Assembly (NCBI RefSeq): GCF_024298845.1
Contig: NZ_CP101156.1
Span: 2,170,001-2,234,000, forward strand
Length of the DNA: 64,000 nt
Direction: 5' to 3'
Origin: Natronosalvus amylolyticus
GTDB lineage: Archaea > Halobacteriota > Halobacteria > Halobacteriales > Natrialbaceae
Shown: in pieces, positions 1-9,804 of the stretch
Numbering within the stretch: position 1 is the stretch's first letter
Layout of the letters: each line of letters opens with the position of its first letter
Program-made: the position numbers and the translations under genes
The notes under the pieces: model-generated
What the model saw: only the letters and a program-made list of their open reading frames with translations
What the model was told of the DNA's origin: nothing
The model's database searches: none

Positions 1-453
1 CAGCAGTGACATCATTTCGATTCGATCCGCATCGGAGACGTCCGACCTATCAACGAAAAAGGCGGGTTCGTACAAAACGAGCCCGCTGAGATTGTCGGTT
101 CGCAGGGCCGCTTCCAAGCTGTAGAAGCCCCCTGCGGAATGACCGAGGAGGGTCACTGGTTCGTCAATCGACTCGACGACAGCAGCCACGTCCTCGAACT
201 CCCGGTCCGGTTCGTACGCCTCGGCATCACCGCTCTCGCCACGCCCTCGACGGTCAATTGCGTAGACCGTGGTGTCCTCCGCGAGTATGGAACGGACGTC
301 GAAGAGTTCCCATATTCTGTGATCAGCGCTGGCACAGTGGACGAGTACGAGCGGTGGCCCGCTTCCCGTCCGTGTAAACGCGATTTCAGTCCCATCTGCG
401 GAGGTGACGATTTTCTTTTCAGTCGTTTCGTCTGGTGCTGTTGACTCATTCAT
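1..453 (-). CDS. alpha/beta hydrolase, C-terminus cut by window edge
   Basis: This is the N-terminal 151 codons of an alpha/beta-hydrolase fold protein whose 3' end lies beyond base 1. It starts at ATG 453 (MNESTAPDETTEKK). Visible features are a beta-strand start (VTSADGTEIAFTRTG), the oxyanion-type segment PPLVLVHCASADHR, the segment DRRGRGESG and the nucleophile elbow GHSAGG around residues 111-116, which supplies the catalytic Ser. The acid and His of the triad would lie in the missing part. The fold is clear, but substrate cannot be told: such proteins include esterases, epoxide hydrolases and haloperoxidase-like enzymes. It probably acts in the cytoplasm, since no signal peptide is seen. 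It is followed by about 190 non-coding bases before the hisG stop. Confidence 0.85.
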   Translation of the reverse strand, partial: MNESTAPDETTEKKIVTSADGTEIAFTRTGSGPPLVLVHCASADHRIWELFDVRSILAEDTTVYAIDRRGRGESGDAEAYEPDREFEDVAAVVESIDEPVTLLGHSAGGFYSLEAALRTDNLSGLVLYEPAFFVDRSDVSDADRIEMMSLL

Positions 454-646
454 GTCTGCATCCCCCGCTATCTCCCTATTCGTACCAGTCACATGATAGC
501 AACTGCTGCGAGATTTGCAGACGGTGAAAGAGACGCAACAGGTGACGAATCAGGCGTAGCCGATACGTGCGTTCTATTTACGGAGTATTTATGTCAATTT
601 ATCAGAAGTTCCCCGAACCGAAATGAGAGTAGTTAAGCTAGGCGTG

Positions 647-1501
647 TTACCGAACCATTCGCTCGATTTCGGTGACCAGAATATCGCTCGCACCCGCGTT
701 CTTGAGTTCGGTTATCGTCTCGAACACCGACCGTTCATCGACGACGACGTGGACCGCGACCTTTTCGCCGTCGCCGTTCGCGATGTCCATGATCGTCGGC
801 CCGCCCATCCCCGGAATCACGTCACGGACGGCCTCGAGGCGGTCGCGCGGAACGTTCATCATCAGATAGCGTTTCCCATCCGCGGCGAGCACCGACGAGA
901 GCGCCGTCCGAATCTCCTGTACCTTGGGGTCATCAGCGACGTCTTCGTGGGCGAACAGGCGAACGGAACTCGAGAGCACCTCCTCGACGATGGCGAGACG
1001 GTTCATCTTGAGCGTCGTGCCCGTACTCGTGATGTCGACGATGGCGTCGGCCATCTCGACGTGCGGGGTGAGTTCCGTGGCCCCGGTCACCTCGACGATG
1101 GAGGGGTCGAGACCGCGTTCTTCGAAAAACCGTCGGGTAATCGTCGGGAACTCGGTCGCGACCGTCTTCCCCGCGAGGTCATCGACCGCGGTGATGTCCC
1201 CGTCTTCGGGAGCCGCCAACACGAGACGACAGCGGCCGAACTCGAGGTCCAGTAGCTCTTCGATGGCGCCGACATCCGCTTCACGAACCTGGTCCAGACC
1301 GGTGATACCAACGTCCGCTGCGCCGTCGGCGATGTACTCCGGGATGTCGGCCGCTCGAGCGAACAGGATGCTCACGTCGGGGTCGACGGTGTCGGCGTAC
1401 AGTTTGCGAGCAGCCCCGTTCTCGAGATGGAGCCCCGCCCGCTCGAGGAGGTCGATCGTCGGATCGTGCAGACGGCCCTTGTTGGGGACGGCGATTCGCA
1501 T
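647..1501 (-). CDS. hisG: ATP phosphoribosyltransferase (long form), histidine biosynthesis
   Basis: Encodes HisG, 284 aa, which condenses ATP and PRPP in the first step of histidine synthesis. I chose ATG 1501 because it gives the canonical start [11 protein letters not shown]; a longer frame upstream adds a non-homologous tail. Visible are the family segment [14 protein letters not shown], the PRPP-binding loop [14 protein letters not shown], and a C-terminal regulatory ACT-like domain (from about residue 205, containing [20 protein letters not shown]). The length and this domain place it in the long, HisZ-independent form that is feedback-inhibited by histidine. No other his genes are nearby, as is common in haloarchaea, where these genes are scattered. 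Confidence 0.96.
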   Translation of the reverse strand: MRIAVPNKGRLHDPTIDLLERAGLHLENGAARKLYADTVDPDVSILFARAADIPEYIADGAADVGITGLDQVREADVGAIEELLDLEFGRCRLVLAAPEDGDITAVDDLAGKTVATEFPTITRRFFEERGLDPSIVEVTGATELTPHVEMADAIVDITSTGTTLKMNRLAIVEEVLSSSVRLFAHEDVADDPKVQEIRTALSSVLAADGKRYLMMNVPRDRLEAVRDVIPGMGGPTIMDIANGDGEKVAVHVVVDERSVFETITELKNAGASDILVTEIERMVR

Positions 1502-1889
1502 TGGCGACTCTTGGTGGCGGGGAAGGAACTGTCTTTCCATGTCGAGGCGTGTTCGAGGGCTCGGTGACCGGTGACTCGAGTGTTCGCCGAAGCGCAGACG
1601 GTGTTTGTATTCCAGCCATCGTTTTCGATTTTAAAGTCAGTGGCGATAGCAACCCGACAGAACCCGTTTGAACGACCGAAGCCCACGCCAAAGGCGAGAG
1701 AAAACCGCTGACGAAACGAGAGTACAAATCCTCGGATGGACGGGAAGTGGACGGATATCGGCCTCAACAGAGGCTACCGCCGTAAGCAGGTTCAGGAAGC
1801 AGACTGATTTGTAATCGAAGAATTACCGCCCACATTTTCTTGGTTTCAAAGGCACAAATCGCTTCAATCTACATCCCGTACACCTAGGT
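1502..1889. other. intergenic region between hisG and copA
   Basis: The 388 bases between two divergent genes hold both promoters. An AT-rich stretch TTTTAAAG at 1629-1636 could be a TATA element for hisG, which would leave a leader of about 100 bases. A 23-codon open frame at 1736-1807 on the plus strand has no recognisable product and is not called. I see no RNA gene or clear metal-responsive operator. Confidence 0.5.
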
Positions 1890-4526
1890 ATGACGACCAG
1901 ACACGCACACCTCGAGATTACCGGGATGTCCTGTGCGACCTGTTCCGGGAGCATCGAGGATGCCGTCGGCGCACTCGAGGGTGTCGAAACGGCAAGTGCG
2001 AACTTCGCGACGGACGAGGGGACGGTCGCGTACGACCCCGAAGTGGTAACGCTCGAGCAAATCGTCGACGCCATCGCCGAGGCCGGCTTCGAAGCCAACA
2101 CGGAGACGGCGTCGATCACCGTCATGGGGATGTCCTGTGCCACCTGTTCGGGGACGGTCGGCGAGGCGCTCGAGGCGCTCCCCGGCGTCGTTTCCGCGGA
2201 CGTGAACTTCGCCTCCGACGAGGCGCGAGTTCGCTACAATCCGATGGATATCTCGCTCCCCGAGATGCGTCGGGCTATCGAGGAGGCGGGGTACGAACCC
2301 GTTGCGGACGACGAGGCAGACGAGGCTGCAGGAAGCCAGCGCGAGCGGGCCGTCGAGCGAGAACTGTCTCGACAGCGCAAACTCGTGATCGGTGGTGGTC
2401 TCCTCACGCTCCCGTTCGTCCCGATCATGCTCGCGATGTTGGGCCTGGTTCCACCGCTGCACGAACTGCTAGGAATCAACGAGGGCGTCCTCCGTTGGAC
2501 CGAATTCGTTCTCGCGACGGTGCTGATGGCGACGCTTGGCCGGGAGTTCCTCGTCGGCGCTTACCGCGCTTTTTCACATAACCGACGGGCAAACATGGAC
2601 ACCCTGGTCGCCATGGGGACGTCTGCGGGTTACGTCTACTCGACGGCCGTCCTCACCATCGGGCTTACCGGCAGCCTCTACTTCGAGGCCGTCGCGTTCA
2701 TCCTCTGGTTTATCACGCTGGGCAACTGGCTCGAGGTACGCTCGAAAGCCCGTGCCGGGAACGCCCTGCGGGAACTGCTCGAGATGGAAGCCGAGGACGC
2801 GACGGTCGTTCGAGACTACGGCGAGGACGGCGGCGAAGAAGTCGCCGTTCCGCTCGAGGACGTCCAGGTCGGCGACGTGCTGAAAGTCCGACCGGGCGAG
2901 CGGATCCCGACCGACGGCGTCGTCCTCGAGGGTCAAAGCGCCGTCGACGAGTCGATGCTGACCGGCGAGTCCGTCCCGGTCGAGAAGAGCGACGGTGACG
3001 ACGTCGTCGGGAGTACCATCAACGAAAACGGCGTCCTGTACGTCGAGGCGACGAAAGTCGGCTCCGAGACCGCGCTCAAACAGATCGTCGAACGCGTCAA
3101 GGAAGCCCAGTCGCGCCAGCCCGAGATTCAGCGGCTGGTCGACACGGTGAGCGCGTACTTCGTCCCCGCCGTGATCGTCAACGCGATCATCTGGGCGACC
3201 CTCTGGGCACTGTTCCCCGACGCCCTCTACGGCGTCTCCTCGTGGGTCGGCTCCTGGCTGCCGATTCTCGCACCGGTCGGCGGCGGCCCGGTCGTGGGCG
3301 GCGTCCCCGTCCTCGAGTTCTCCGTCGTCGTTCTCGCCTCGGCGCTGTTGATCGCCTGCCCCTGTGCGTTAGGGCTGGCAACACCCGCTGCGACGATGGT
3401 CGGTTCCACGCTGAGTGCGACCAACGGCGTTCTCTTCAAAGGCGGCGACGTGCTCGAGCAGGTTCGGGGTATCGACACCGTCGTCTTCGACAAAACCGGC
3501 ACGCTGACCCACGGCAAAATGACGTTGACCGACGTGGTCGTCTTCGACGACGCACGGCCCGACGGCGGCGACGGAACGCGACCCGACGGCGGGGCCGTTG
3601 CCGAACGGACCGAGTCGCTCGAGTCGCTGGTCCTTGGCGCGGCGGCGACCGCCGAATCCGGCTCCGAGCATCCGATCGCTCGCGCCATCGTCGACGGGGC
3701 TACGGACAGGGATATCGAGGTCGGCGACCTCGAGACCTTCGAGAACGTTCCCGGCCACGGGATCCGGGCCGAAACGACGCGCGGACGAGTCGTGATCGGC
3801 CGGCGAAAACTCCTCGAAGACGAGGGTATCGATCCGAGGGCTGCCGAAGAGACGCTCACGCGACTCGAGCGGGAGGGCAAAACGGCGATTCCGGTCGCCG
3901 TCGACGGCCAGTTGCTCGGCGTCGTCGCCGTCGCCGACGAGGTACGTCAGAGCGCTCGAGAAACCGTCGCCGCCCTCAAAGCTCGCGGCCTCGAGGTCGT
4001 GATGCTGACCGGGGACAACGAGCGGACGGCTCGAGCGGTCGCCACGGAAGTCGGTATCGACGCCGAAAACGTTCGGGCGGGCGTGTTACCCGAGGACAAA
4101 GCCGACCACGTCGACGACCTGCAAGCGGACGGGTCGCGAGTGATGATGGTCGGCGACGGCGTCAACGACGCCCCGGCGCTGACGACGGCACAGGTCGGCG
4201 TCGCCATCGGTTCGGGAACCGACGTCGCCATCGAATCCGCCGACGTGACGCTGATGCGTGACGATCCGGCGGACGTGCTGAAGGCGGTCCGTATCTCGGA
4301 GGCGACGATCGCAAAGGTTCGCCAGAACCTCTTCTGGGCGTTTATCTACAATACGACGTTGCTCCCGATCGCCTCCCTCGGCTTGCTCAACCCGGCACTC
4401 GCTGGACTCGCGATGGCTGGCTCGAGCGTGAGCGTGATGGCCAACAGCCTCTCGTTCGCCACCTACGACCCGCACGAGGACTACCGACCAGCGGTGTTGA
4501 AACCGCTGTACTGGCTGCGGCGATAA
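1890..4526 (+). CDS. copA: Cu(+)-transporting P1B-type ATPase with two HMA domains
   Basis: An 878-residue heavy-metal P-type ATPase that exports Cu(+) (or Ag(+)) across the cytoplasmic membrane using ATP. Two N-terminal HMA domains each carry a metal-binding CATC motif (Cys15/18 and Cys83/86). The membrane domain contains the transport motif CPC at residues 490-492 ([12 protein letters not shown]), which is diagnostic for the P1B-1 copper subclass. The actuator motif TGES, the phosphorylation site DKTGTLT (Asp534), the SEHPIARAI nucleotide-binding His-Pro motif and the hinge GDGVNDAP are all intact. The start gives HMA1 right after a short leader. No copper chaperone or CopY/ArsR-type regulator is adjacent, so regulation cannot be read from the context. 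Confidence 0.95.
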   Translation: MTTRHAHLEITGMSCATCSGSIEDAVGALEGVETASANFATDEGTVAYDPEVVTLEQIVDAIAEAGFEANTETASITVMGMSCATCSGTVGEALEALPGVVSADVNFASDEARVRYNPMDISLPEMRRAIEEAGYEPVADDEADEAAGSQRERAVERELSRQRKLVIGGGLLTLPFVPIMLAMLGLVPPLHELLGINEGVLRWTEFVLATVLMATLGREFLVGAYRAFSHNRRANMDTLVAMGTSAGYVYSTAVLTIGLTGSLYFEAVAFILWFITLGNWLEVRSKARAGNALRELLEMEAEDATVVRDYGEDGGEEVAVPLEDVQVGDVLKVRPGERIPTDGVVLEGQSAVDESMLTGESVPVEKSDGDDVVGSTINENGVLYVEATKVGSETALKQIVERVKEAQSRQPEIQRLVDTVSAYFVPAVIVNAIIWATLWALFPDALYGVSSWVGSWLPILAPVGGGPVVGGVPVLEFSVVVLASALLIACPCALGLATPAATMVGSTLSATNGVLFKGGDVLEQVRGIDTVVFDKTGTLTHGKMTLTDVVVFDDARPDGGDGTRPDGGAVAERTESLESLVLGAAATAESGSEHPIARAIVDGATDRDIEVGDLETFENVPGHGIRAETTRGRVVIGRRKLLEDEGIDPRAAEETLTRLEREGKTAIPVAVDGQLLGVVAVADEVRQSARETVAALKARGLEVVMLTGDNERTARAVATEVGIDAENVRAGVLPEDKADHVDDLQADGSRVMMVGDGVNDAPALTTAQVGVAIGSGTDVAIESADVTLMRDDPADVLKAVRISEATIAKVRQNLFWAFIYNTTLLPIASLGLLNPALAGLAMAGSSVSVMANSLSFATYDPHEDYRPAVLKPLYWLRR

Positions 4527-4617
4527 GAGTGGCTGGCTACAGCGAACCGGTCACTTTGCTGGCTACGGGAGGGACGTTTGGAAAGCCAACTTGCACAGGG
4601 GACCGTTGGTAGCCAAT

Positions 4618-4701
4618 TATAGTAGCCATTGAAAGCCATTGCACACCCTATCGCAAGACGGCGTCGCGATAGGTGTGTAAATCGTTTCACTGGCTACTAT
4701 A
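4618..4701. repeat. MITE-like palindromic element, copy 1
   Basis: An ~84 bp element with terminal inverted repeats (left TATAGTAGCC, right GGCTACTATA, extending inward through A/TGAAA and TTTCA). The interior is itself partly palindromic (CACCCTATCGC and GCGATAGGTG around GACGGC). It matches two further copies at 41.75 and 43.27 kb; the core TAGTAGCC...CTACTA is 80, 80 and 78 bp long. It has no coding capacity, so a transposase must act in trans. It lies at the 3' end of the SpoIIM-like gene and provides that gene's stop codon. The preceding 4533-4616 stretch holds extra GGCTAC/GTAGCC words that may be an older, decayed copy. Confidence 0.85.
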
Positions 4702-5550
4702 GCCGAACAGTGCGCTCGAGAGCGGCGCGTCCTCGACCTCACCGATGTCACCGACGAGCGCCTCCGCTATCGGAATCGTCAGATACGCCTCGACGAACGC
4801 CGCCAGCACGAGCAGGAACCAGCCGAAGATGACCAGCAGACCGGTTCGGTACAGATATCGTCTGGTGACGAACGCGTCTCGAGAGCCGCCGACTCGCTGC
4901 CCCAGTCGGTAGACGATTCGGAAACCGACACCCGCGGCGATGAACAGTGCGGTGAGTTCGAAGATTCCGTGTGGGGCCAACAGGAGAACTATTTCGGCGA
5001 ATCCGGCCAACTGTCCGACGCTGTAAGCGATGTTGCCGACGAGGATGCCGTTGAAGACCATCACCGCGGCCGTCAGCAGTCCGAGCGAAGCGGCTCCGGC
5101 AATCGAAATCAGATACGGTGGCGTGTTCTGCCCGATGAAAAAGCCGGCGGTGAGTTCGAATTCGGCTGGCTCCCCGGTTTCATCCTCGAAGACCTCCTCG
5201 CCGAACTCCTCGCTCAGCAACTCGAGGAAGACGTCGATCAGGTCGACGCCGACGAGATACAGCAGGATGCCAAGCAAGCTCCCGAAACCGAACAGACCTG
5301 CGGCAAAGCCCACGTAACGCCGGTGTTCGGCCCACGCGTCGGTCAATGCCGTCAGCGGTCGACCCACATCGATGGCCTCGAGGCCGACGAACGCGGCGAA
5401 CCCGACAGCGAGCAGGCTCGCACCGAGCGCCGGGAGCGGACTCGGCTCGGTGAACGCGAGAACGAGCGCCGTCACCAGCGTGATACCCACGAGGGCAATC
5501 GTCAACCGACCGGCCCCAGAGTTCGTAACCGTCTCCGTGCGTACCTCCAT
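4687..5550 (-). CDS. SpoIIM/DUF95-family integral membrane protein, C-terminus altered by a MITE
   Basis: A 287-residue membrane protein of the SpoIIM-like (DUF95) family, a set of multi-TM proteins of mostly unknown role outside sporulation. Hydrophobic segments occur near residues 16-36, 38-58, 82-105, 145-170, 178-200 and 235-262, with the family-typical segment PPYLISIAGAASLG followed by NGILVGNI and LLAPHGIFELTA. An acidic loop near residue 115-135 fits a halophile. The last codons (encoding YSSQ and stop) come from the repeat at 4618-4701, so the native C-terminus was probably replaced by insertion. The threonine synthase-like gene lies 72 bases upstream on the same strand. Confidence 0.85.
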   Translation of the reverse strand: MEVRTETVTNSGAGRLTIALVGITLVTALVLAFTEPSPLPALGASLLAVGFAAFVGLEAIDVGRPLTALTDAWAEHRRYVGFAAGLFGFGSLLGILLYLVGVDLIDVFLELLSEEFGEEVFEDETGEPAEFELTAGFFIGQNTPPYLISIAGAASLGLLTAAVMVFNGILVGNIAYSVGQLAGFAEIVLLLAPHGIFELTALFIAAGVGFRIVYRLGQRVGGSRDAFVTRRYLYRTGLLVIFGWFLLVLAAFVEAYLTIPIAEALVGDIGEVEDAPLSSALFGYSSQ

Positions 5551-5622
5551 ACTCTCGCTTTCGGTCAGGGAAGCGATAAATCCGCCGACTGAAGCTGTCG
5601 GGATCGACCATCACATACGGTC

Positions 5623-7080
5623 TCAGACCGGTACCCCGTCGTGGGACTCGAGCGCCTCCCGAATCGCCTCCCACGTGGGGTCGACGGCTGGTGCCTGAAA
5701 CCAGCCACCGACGCTACGGTGTCGCCCCTCACTGTCCTCGCGTCTGTCATCGGCTTCCCACATCCGATCACCAGGGAGCGCAGCGCCGTCTTTGAACCCG
5801 CTCGAGGTCGCAACGACGGCGACCGGAGCCTCGAGTTCGAGTGTCCCCGCCTCGAGTGCGTTGCCATCGGCCGTGACGGCGCGAACGGAGTCGTCTTCAG
5901 CGCACTCGCCCTCGAGAACGTCGACCAATGCACGAAGTCCCGCGATTCCGGCGGCGCCGGAGGACTCCTGCCAGAAGCCAGTCCGGGCGAGTCCGTGCTG
6001 GGCGGCCTCGAGATGAAGTTCAGAGAAGCCGACGGCGAGGCCATCGCTCTCGTGGATCGCCCGCAGACCACGGACGCTGCTGGTCGTCGCCTTGATCGAG
6101 TAGGCTTCGGTCGGTTCGGCCTCGACGTGGGCGACCTCGGCACCCGACTCGAGAGCGTGACACAGCGGTGCCCGAACACCGGGTTCGCTGGCGACCAGCC
6201 GCGGGGTTCGATCGACGACGCCGAGTCCCTCGAGTTCGCGAAAACCTTTCCAGACCCCGTAGAGCAGTTCCGCGTAGCACGTCGGGATGACGACCGTCCC
6301 CGGAACCGACCCGCCAAACTGGCAGTAGAGTTCGTAGGCGATCGTCTTGTAGCCCTCCGGTCCCCAGGCGTGACCCGTGTGAACGGCCGTGCGGCTGCTG
6401 ACGGGGTGGAAGCCATACGTCTCGGTCAGCCGATCGACCGCCTCCTGACGAACGTCGATGTCGTCGACGGCGAGGACGACCGCGCCGTAGCTCCTGATGA
6501 ACGCCTGCACTGCCGCCGGGGTCTGTGGTGCCGTGAACACGACACAGGGGAGTCCGGCTCGAGCGGCGTAAGCGGCCGCCGCGGCCCCGTGGTTGCCCGT
6601 CGACGAAGCGACGACGCCCGCCGCGCTCTCGCGAACGGCCGCACTGACCGTACAGCGGTTGAGCCGATCCTTGTGACTCCAGGTGGGGTTCTGGGACTCG
6701 TCTTTGAGGAACACGGCTCTGTCGGGGCCGCCATCATCGGTCGATTCTCCTGCCGACTCGAGCCACGCCTCGAATCCAAGCCACTCCGCGAGGTCGTCCA
6801 CCGGAAGTAACGGCGTGTTCCCCTCGCCGAGCGTGTCGGCTGCGAGCGGCGGGAGGAGGGGTTGCCAGCGCTCGAGACCTGGCGTTTCCCACGTCGAACC
6901 GGTTGGGTCGAACAGTTCAGTGTCGACGGCGTCGTAATCGTAGTCGACGCCCACGGGGTACTGGATCTCATCGGTACTCGTCTCCGAACAGCCGGCTGTC
7001 GGTGCCGGCTCGAGCGGGTAGGTGATCGACGGATCGGCGAGCGAGCGGTGACGGGTCGCCAAGGAGTCCTCAGGGGCCAT
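5623..7080 (-). CDS. threonine synthase-like PLP-dependent enzyme
   Basis: A 485-residue fold-type II PLP enzyme most like threonine synthase, which converts O-phosphohomoserine to threonine. The PLP lysine is in NPTWSHKDR, and the phosphate/cofactor loop SSTGNHGAAAAAYAARAG is intact. The start at ATG 7080 (MAPEDSLATRHRS) was chosen over an in-frame upstream ATG at 7140 because the latter lies within the likely promoter zone. The C-terminal half (SKATTSS-like segment IKATTSSVRG, then GFWQESSGAAG) fits the family. Haloarchaea often carry more than one thrC-like gene and no other thr gene is nearby, so substrate is inferred. It is divergent from the deaminase gene at 7193, 112 bases away. Confidence 0.82.
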   Translation of the reverse strand: MAPEDSLATRHRSLADPSITYPLEPAPTAGCSETSTDEIQYPVGVDYDYDAVDTELFDPTGSTWETPGLERWQPLLPPLAADTLGEGNTPLLPVDDLAEWLGFEAWLESAGESTDDGGPDRAVFLKDESQNPTWSHKDRLNRCTVSAAVRESAAGVVASSTGNHGAAAAAYAARAGLPCVVFTAPQTPAAVQAFIRSYGAVVLAVDDIDVRQEAVDRLTETYGFHPVSSRTAVHTGHAWGPEGYKTIAYELYCQFGGSVPGTVVIPTCYAELLYGVWKGFRELEGLGVVDRTPRLVASEPGVRAPLCHALESGAEVAHVEAEPTEAYSIKATTSSVRGLRAIHESDGLAVGFSELHLEAAQHGLARTGFWQESSGAAGIAGLRALVDVLEGECAEDDSVRAVTADGNALEAGTLELEAPVAVVATSSGFKDGAALPGDRMWEADDRREDSEGRHRSVGGWFQAPAVDPTWEAIREALESHDGVPV

Positions 7081-7192
7081 CGAGTCGACCAACGGCCGGC
7101 CGCCACTTATCTGTGAATACCTCGAGTCAGGTGACCACACCGACGGATTCGAGACGATAGATAAAGGCCGCTCCGGCGGAAACCCTCGCCCA

Positions 7193-8491
7193 ATGACGAC
7201 ACTGGCGATCGTAGACGGGCAGGTACTTCGCCCCGACGGAACCGTCGAGTACGCGGACGTGCTCGTCGATCAGGACGATGGAACGATTCTCGATATCGGC
7301 GACGACTATCGCTCGGCCGCCAGCACGGTCCTCGAGGCCGACGGCTGTCTGGTCGCTCCCGGGTTCGTCAACGGCCACACCCACGTCTCGATGAGTCTGC
7401 TTCGTGGCTACGCCGACGACAAACCCCTCCAGGCCTGGCTCCAGGAGGATATCTGGCCCGTCGAAGCGGCGCTCACGCCCGAGGACATCCGTGTGGGAGC
7501 CGAGCTGGGCATCCTCGAGTTCATCAAAGCTGGTGTCACCGCGTTCGCGGATATGTACTTCGAGATGGATGAAGTCGCCACCGTGGTCGAACAGGCTGGC
7601 GTCCGCGCCCGACTGGGACACGGTATCGTGACCGTAGGCAAAGATGACGACGCGGCGTATGCCGACGCCGAGGAGGGCCTGGAGGTCGCAATCGAACTCG
7701 ACGGCGCCGCTGAGGGACGCATCTCGAGTGCGTTCATGCCACACTCGCTGACGACCGTTTCCGAGGACGTTCTCGAGACGTTCGTCCCGAAAGCCCGTGA
7801 AGCCGGTATCCCGTTGCATTACCACGCGAACGAGAATCGCGAAGAGGTCGACCCCATCGTCGACGAACACGGGGTTCGCCCGCTCGAGTACGCAGCCGAA
7901 CGTGGCCTGCTCGAGGCGGGCGACTTCCTGGCTCACGGCGTCCATCTGGACGACCGAGAGATCGAGCTCCTCGCGGAGACGGGCGCGAGCGTAGTTCACT
8001 GTCCCGCCTCGAACATGAAACTCGCCAGTGGCATGGCCCCCGTCCAGGACCTGCTCGATGCCGGCGTCACCGTCGGGCTCGGAACCGACGGTGCGGCCTC
8101 GAACAACGACCTCTCGATGCTGGATGAAGCCCGCGACGCCGCCATGGTCGGCAAACTCGCCGCCGACGATGCAAGCGCCGTCTCCGCCGAGGCAGTCGTA
8201 CACGCCCTGACCGCCGGCAGCGCCGACGCGCTCGGCCTCGACAGTGGCCGACTCGAGGTCGGCGCGCCAGCCGACTTCGCCGTCGTGGACCTCGACGCAC
8301 CGCACCTGACGCCGGTCCACGACCCGGTTAGCCACCTCGCGTACGCCGCCACGGCGAGCGACGTCCGTCACACGGTCTGTGACGGCCAGGTGTTGATGCG
8401 TGACCGGGAGGTCCTGACGCTCGACGAGACGGCTATCTGTGACCGGGCGAGCGAACAGGCGACGGCGTTGCTCGAACGAGCAGACGGGTGA
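7193..8491 (+). CDS. mtaD: 5-methylthioadenosine/S-adenosylhomocysteine deaminase (amidohydrolase)
   Basis: A 432-residue metal-dependent hydrolase of the MtaD/SsnA group, deaminating S-adenosylhomocysteine or 5'-methylthioadenosine to the inosyl compound. The metal-binding HxH is in NGHTHVSMS, followed by the helix LRGYADDKPLQAWLQE typical of this group. Further ligands are visible in PLHYHANEN, VHCPASNMKLASG and GLGTDGAASNND. The overall length is usual. In archaea lacking SAH hydrolase or MTA nucleosidase this enzyme recycles methyl-cycle by-products; that role is family knowledge, not shown here. Transcription is divergent from the threonine synthase-like gene. Confidence 0.92.
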   Translation: MTTLAIVDGQVLRPDGTVEYADVLVDQDDGTILDIGDDYRSAASTVLEADGCLVAPGFVNGHTHVSMSLLRGYADDKPLQAWLQEDIWPVEAALTPEDIRVGAELGILEFIKAGVTAFADMYFEMDEVATVVEQAGVRARLGHGIVTVGKDDDAAYADAEEGLEVAIELDGAAEGRISSAFMPHSLTTVSEDVLETFVPKAREAGIPLHYHANENREEVDPIVDEHGVRPLEYAAERGLLEAGDFLAHGVHLDDREIELLAETGASVVHCPASNMKLASGMAPVQDLLDAGVTVGLGTDGAASNNDLSMLDEARDAAMVGKLAADDASAVSAEAVVHALTAGSADALGLDSGRLEVGAPADFAVVDLDAPHLTPVHDPVSHLAYAATASDVRHTVCDGQVLMRDREVLTLDETAICDRASEQATALLERADG

Positions 8492-8697
8492 TGGGCCACC
8501 GGTGAACGGGTGTCGAACGGGCCACCTCGAGTGAACGGTTCGAAGAACGGTTGGACACGGTTCGGACTCGAGCAGACGGACCGCTCGAAACGACGAACGG
8601 GCTGGCGGTAATGTGAGACTACACCCCCTCGTTCGTCCCGAACGGACCTGATACTTTACCCCCTCGAGCACCTACTGCTGGAAACTGACCCACCCAG

Positions 8698-9804
8698 ATG
8701 AGTCCTCGAGTTTCCTTTGGCACGCTCAAACTGGTCGCCGTACTGGTGATCGTCATCGCTATCGTCGTCGCCGCAGGCATTACCGTCGGCCAGGCACCGG
8801 CGCTGTTCGGCGTGGACGACCCACCCGAAGCATCGATCACGTTCCCGGACCAGACCACTGACGGGAACAGCGTCGAAATCGAGTCGGTTTCGCTCTCCGA
8901 CGGCGGATTTATCGTTCTCAGAGACAACACCGGCGCGGCACTCGTGGTCTCCGAGTACCTCGAGCCCGGCACGCACGAGAACCTGACCATCGAACGAGCG
9001 GCCGACGGGGCTGACCTCTCTGGACAACTCACGGCTGTCGTCCACCAGGATACGACCGACGACGAGCAGTACGTGTACGACGCGACCGACGGCGCTGAGG
9101 ACCGACCGTACATGGACGCCGGCTATCCTGTGAGTGATTCCGCGAGCGTGACGTTGGCAGACCGCGACCCCGAGGCGGCCACCGACTCGTTCAGGGTCGA
9201 CTCGATCGACGGCCCCACGTCGGCGACGACCAACGAAACGGTCACTTTCGAAGGCGACATCCGCAACCCGATCGGCGAGGACGCCCGCCAACCCGTCGAA
9301 CTCCGCATCGACGGCGAGGTACGCGAGCGCCAACTGCTCGAACTCGACGGCAACGAAAACCGAGCCATCAGTTTCGACATCGACACCGACCGCCTCGAGC
9401 CCGGTGACCGAACGATCGGCATCTACACCAGAGACGACGGTGCGCTCGCCACGCTGGCTATCGAGTACGATATCGAACCCGACCTCGAGGTCATCGAGCG
9501 AAACGACTCGGCGGTGACGGTCAATGCAACCCTCCCCGAAGACGGCTTCCTGACGGTCGAAACCGACGGCCAGGACGTCCGCGGCGTGGGCGAGGAACTC
9601 GAGGCTGGCACCCACGAGAACGTCACGCTCGAGTTCGACCCCGACGGAGACGAGACGCTGTTCGTCGTGATGTACACCGGGATTCCGGACGACCACGACC
9701 CCACCGCAGACGACCACGGCTTCCCGAACGCCGACCCGATAACCGTCAACGGAGACCCTATTCGGGCATCGGTTCCAGAAGAAGATCCGCTCGAGGACGT
9801 CTGA
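8698..9804 (+). CDS. DUF7282-like haloarchaeal cell-surface protein
   Basis: A 368-residue protein with one N-terminal membrane segment (about residues 10-31, LVAVLVIVIAIVVAAGITVG) and an acidic exterior part. Two copies of a domain are seen, around residues 42-140 and 255-350. Each has the pattern of DUF7282: a strand, then GGFIVLRDN or DGFLTVETD, then a segment ending in LEPGTHENLTIE or LEAGTHENVTLE. Between them lies a CARDB-like beta region (ETVTFEGDIRNP). Such domains occur in haloarchaeal exported and S-layer-associated proteins. No catalytic motif is visible. It is probably anchored by the N-terminal helix with the domains outside the cell. Confidence 0.75.
   Translation: MSPRVSFGTLKLVAVLVIVIAIVVAAGITVGQAPALFGVDDPPEASITFPDQTTDGNSVEIESVSLSDGGFIVLRDNTGAALVVSEYLEPGTHENLTIERAADGADLSGQLTAVVHQDTTDDEQYVYDATDGAEDRPYMDAGYPVSDSASVTLADRDPEAATDSFRVDSIDGPTSATTNETVTFEGDIRNPIGEDARQPVELRIDGEVRERQLLELDGNENRAISFDIDTDRLEPGDRTIGIYTRDDGALATLAIEYDIEPDLEVIERNDSAVTVNATLPEDGFLTVETDGQDVRGVGEELEAGTHENVTLEFDPDGDETLFVVMYTGIPDDHDPTADDHGFPNADPITVNGDPIRASVPEEDPLEDV

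Noticed and set aside
1736-1807. 23-codon frame before copA
   Set aside because: Too short, no homology-like features and no start signal; noted in the intergenic entry only.
7127-8671. 514-codon minus-strand frame opposite mtaD
   Set aside because: Shadow of a complete amidohydrolase gene on the other strand.
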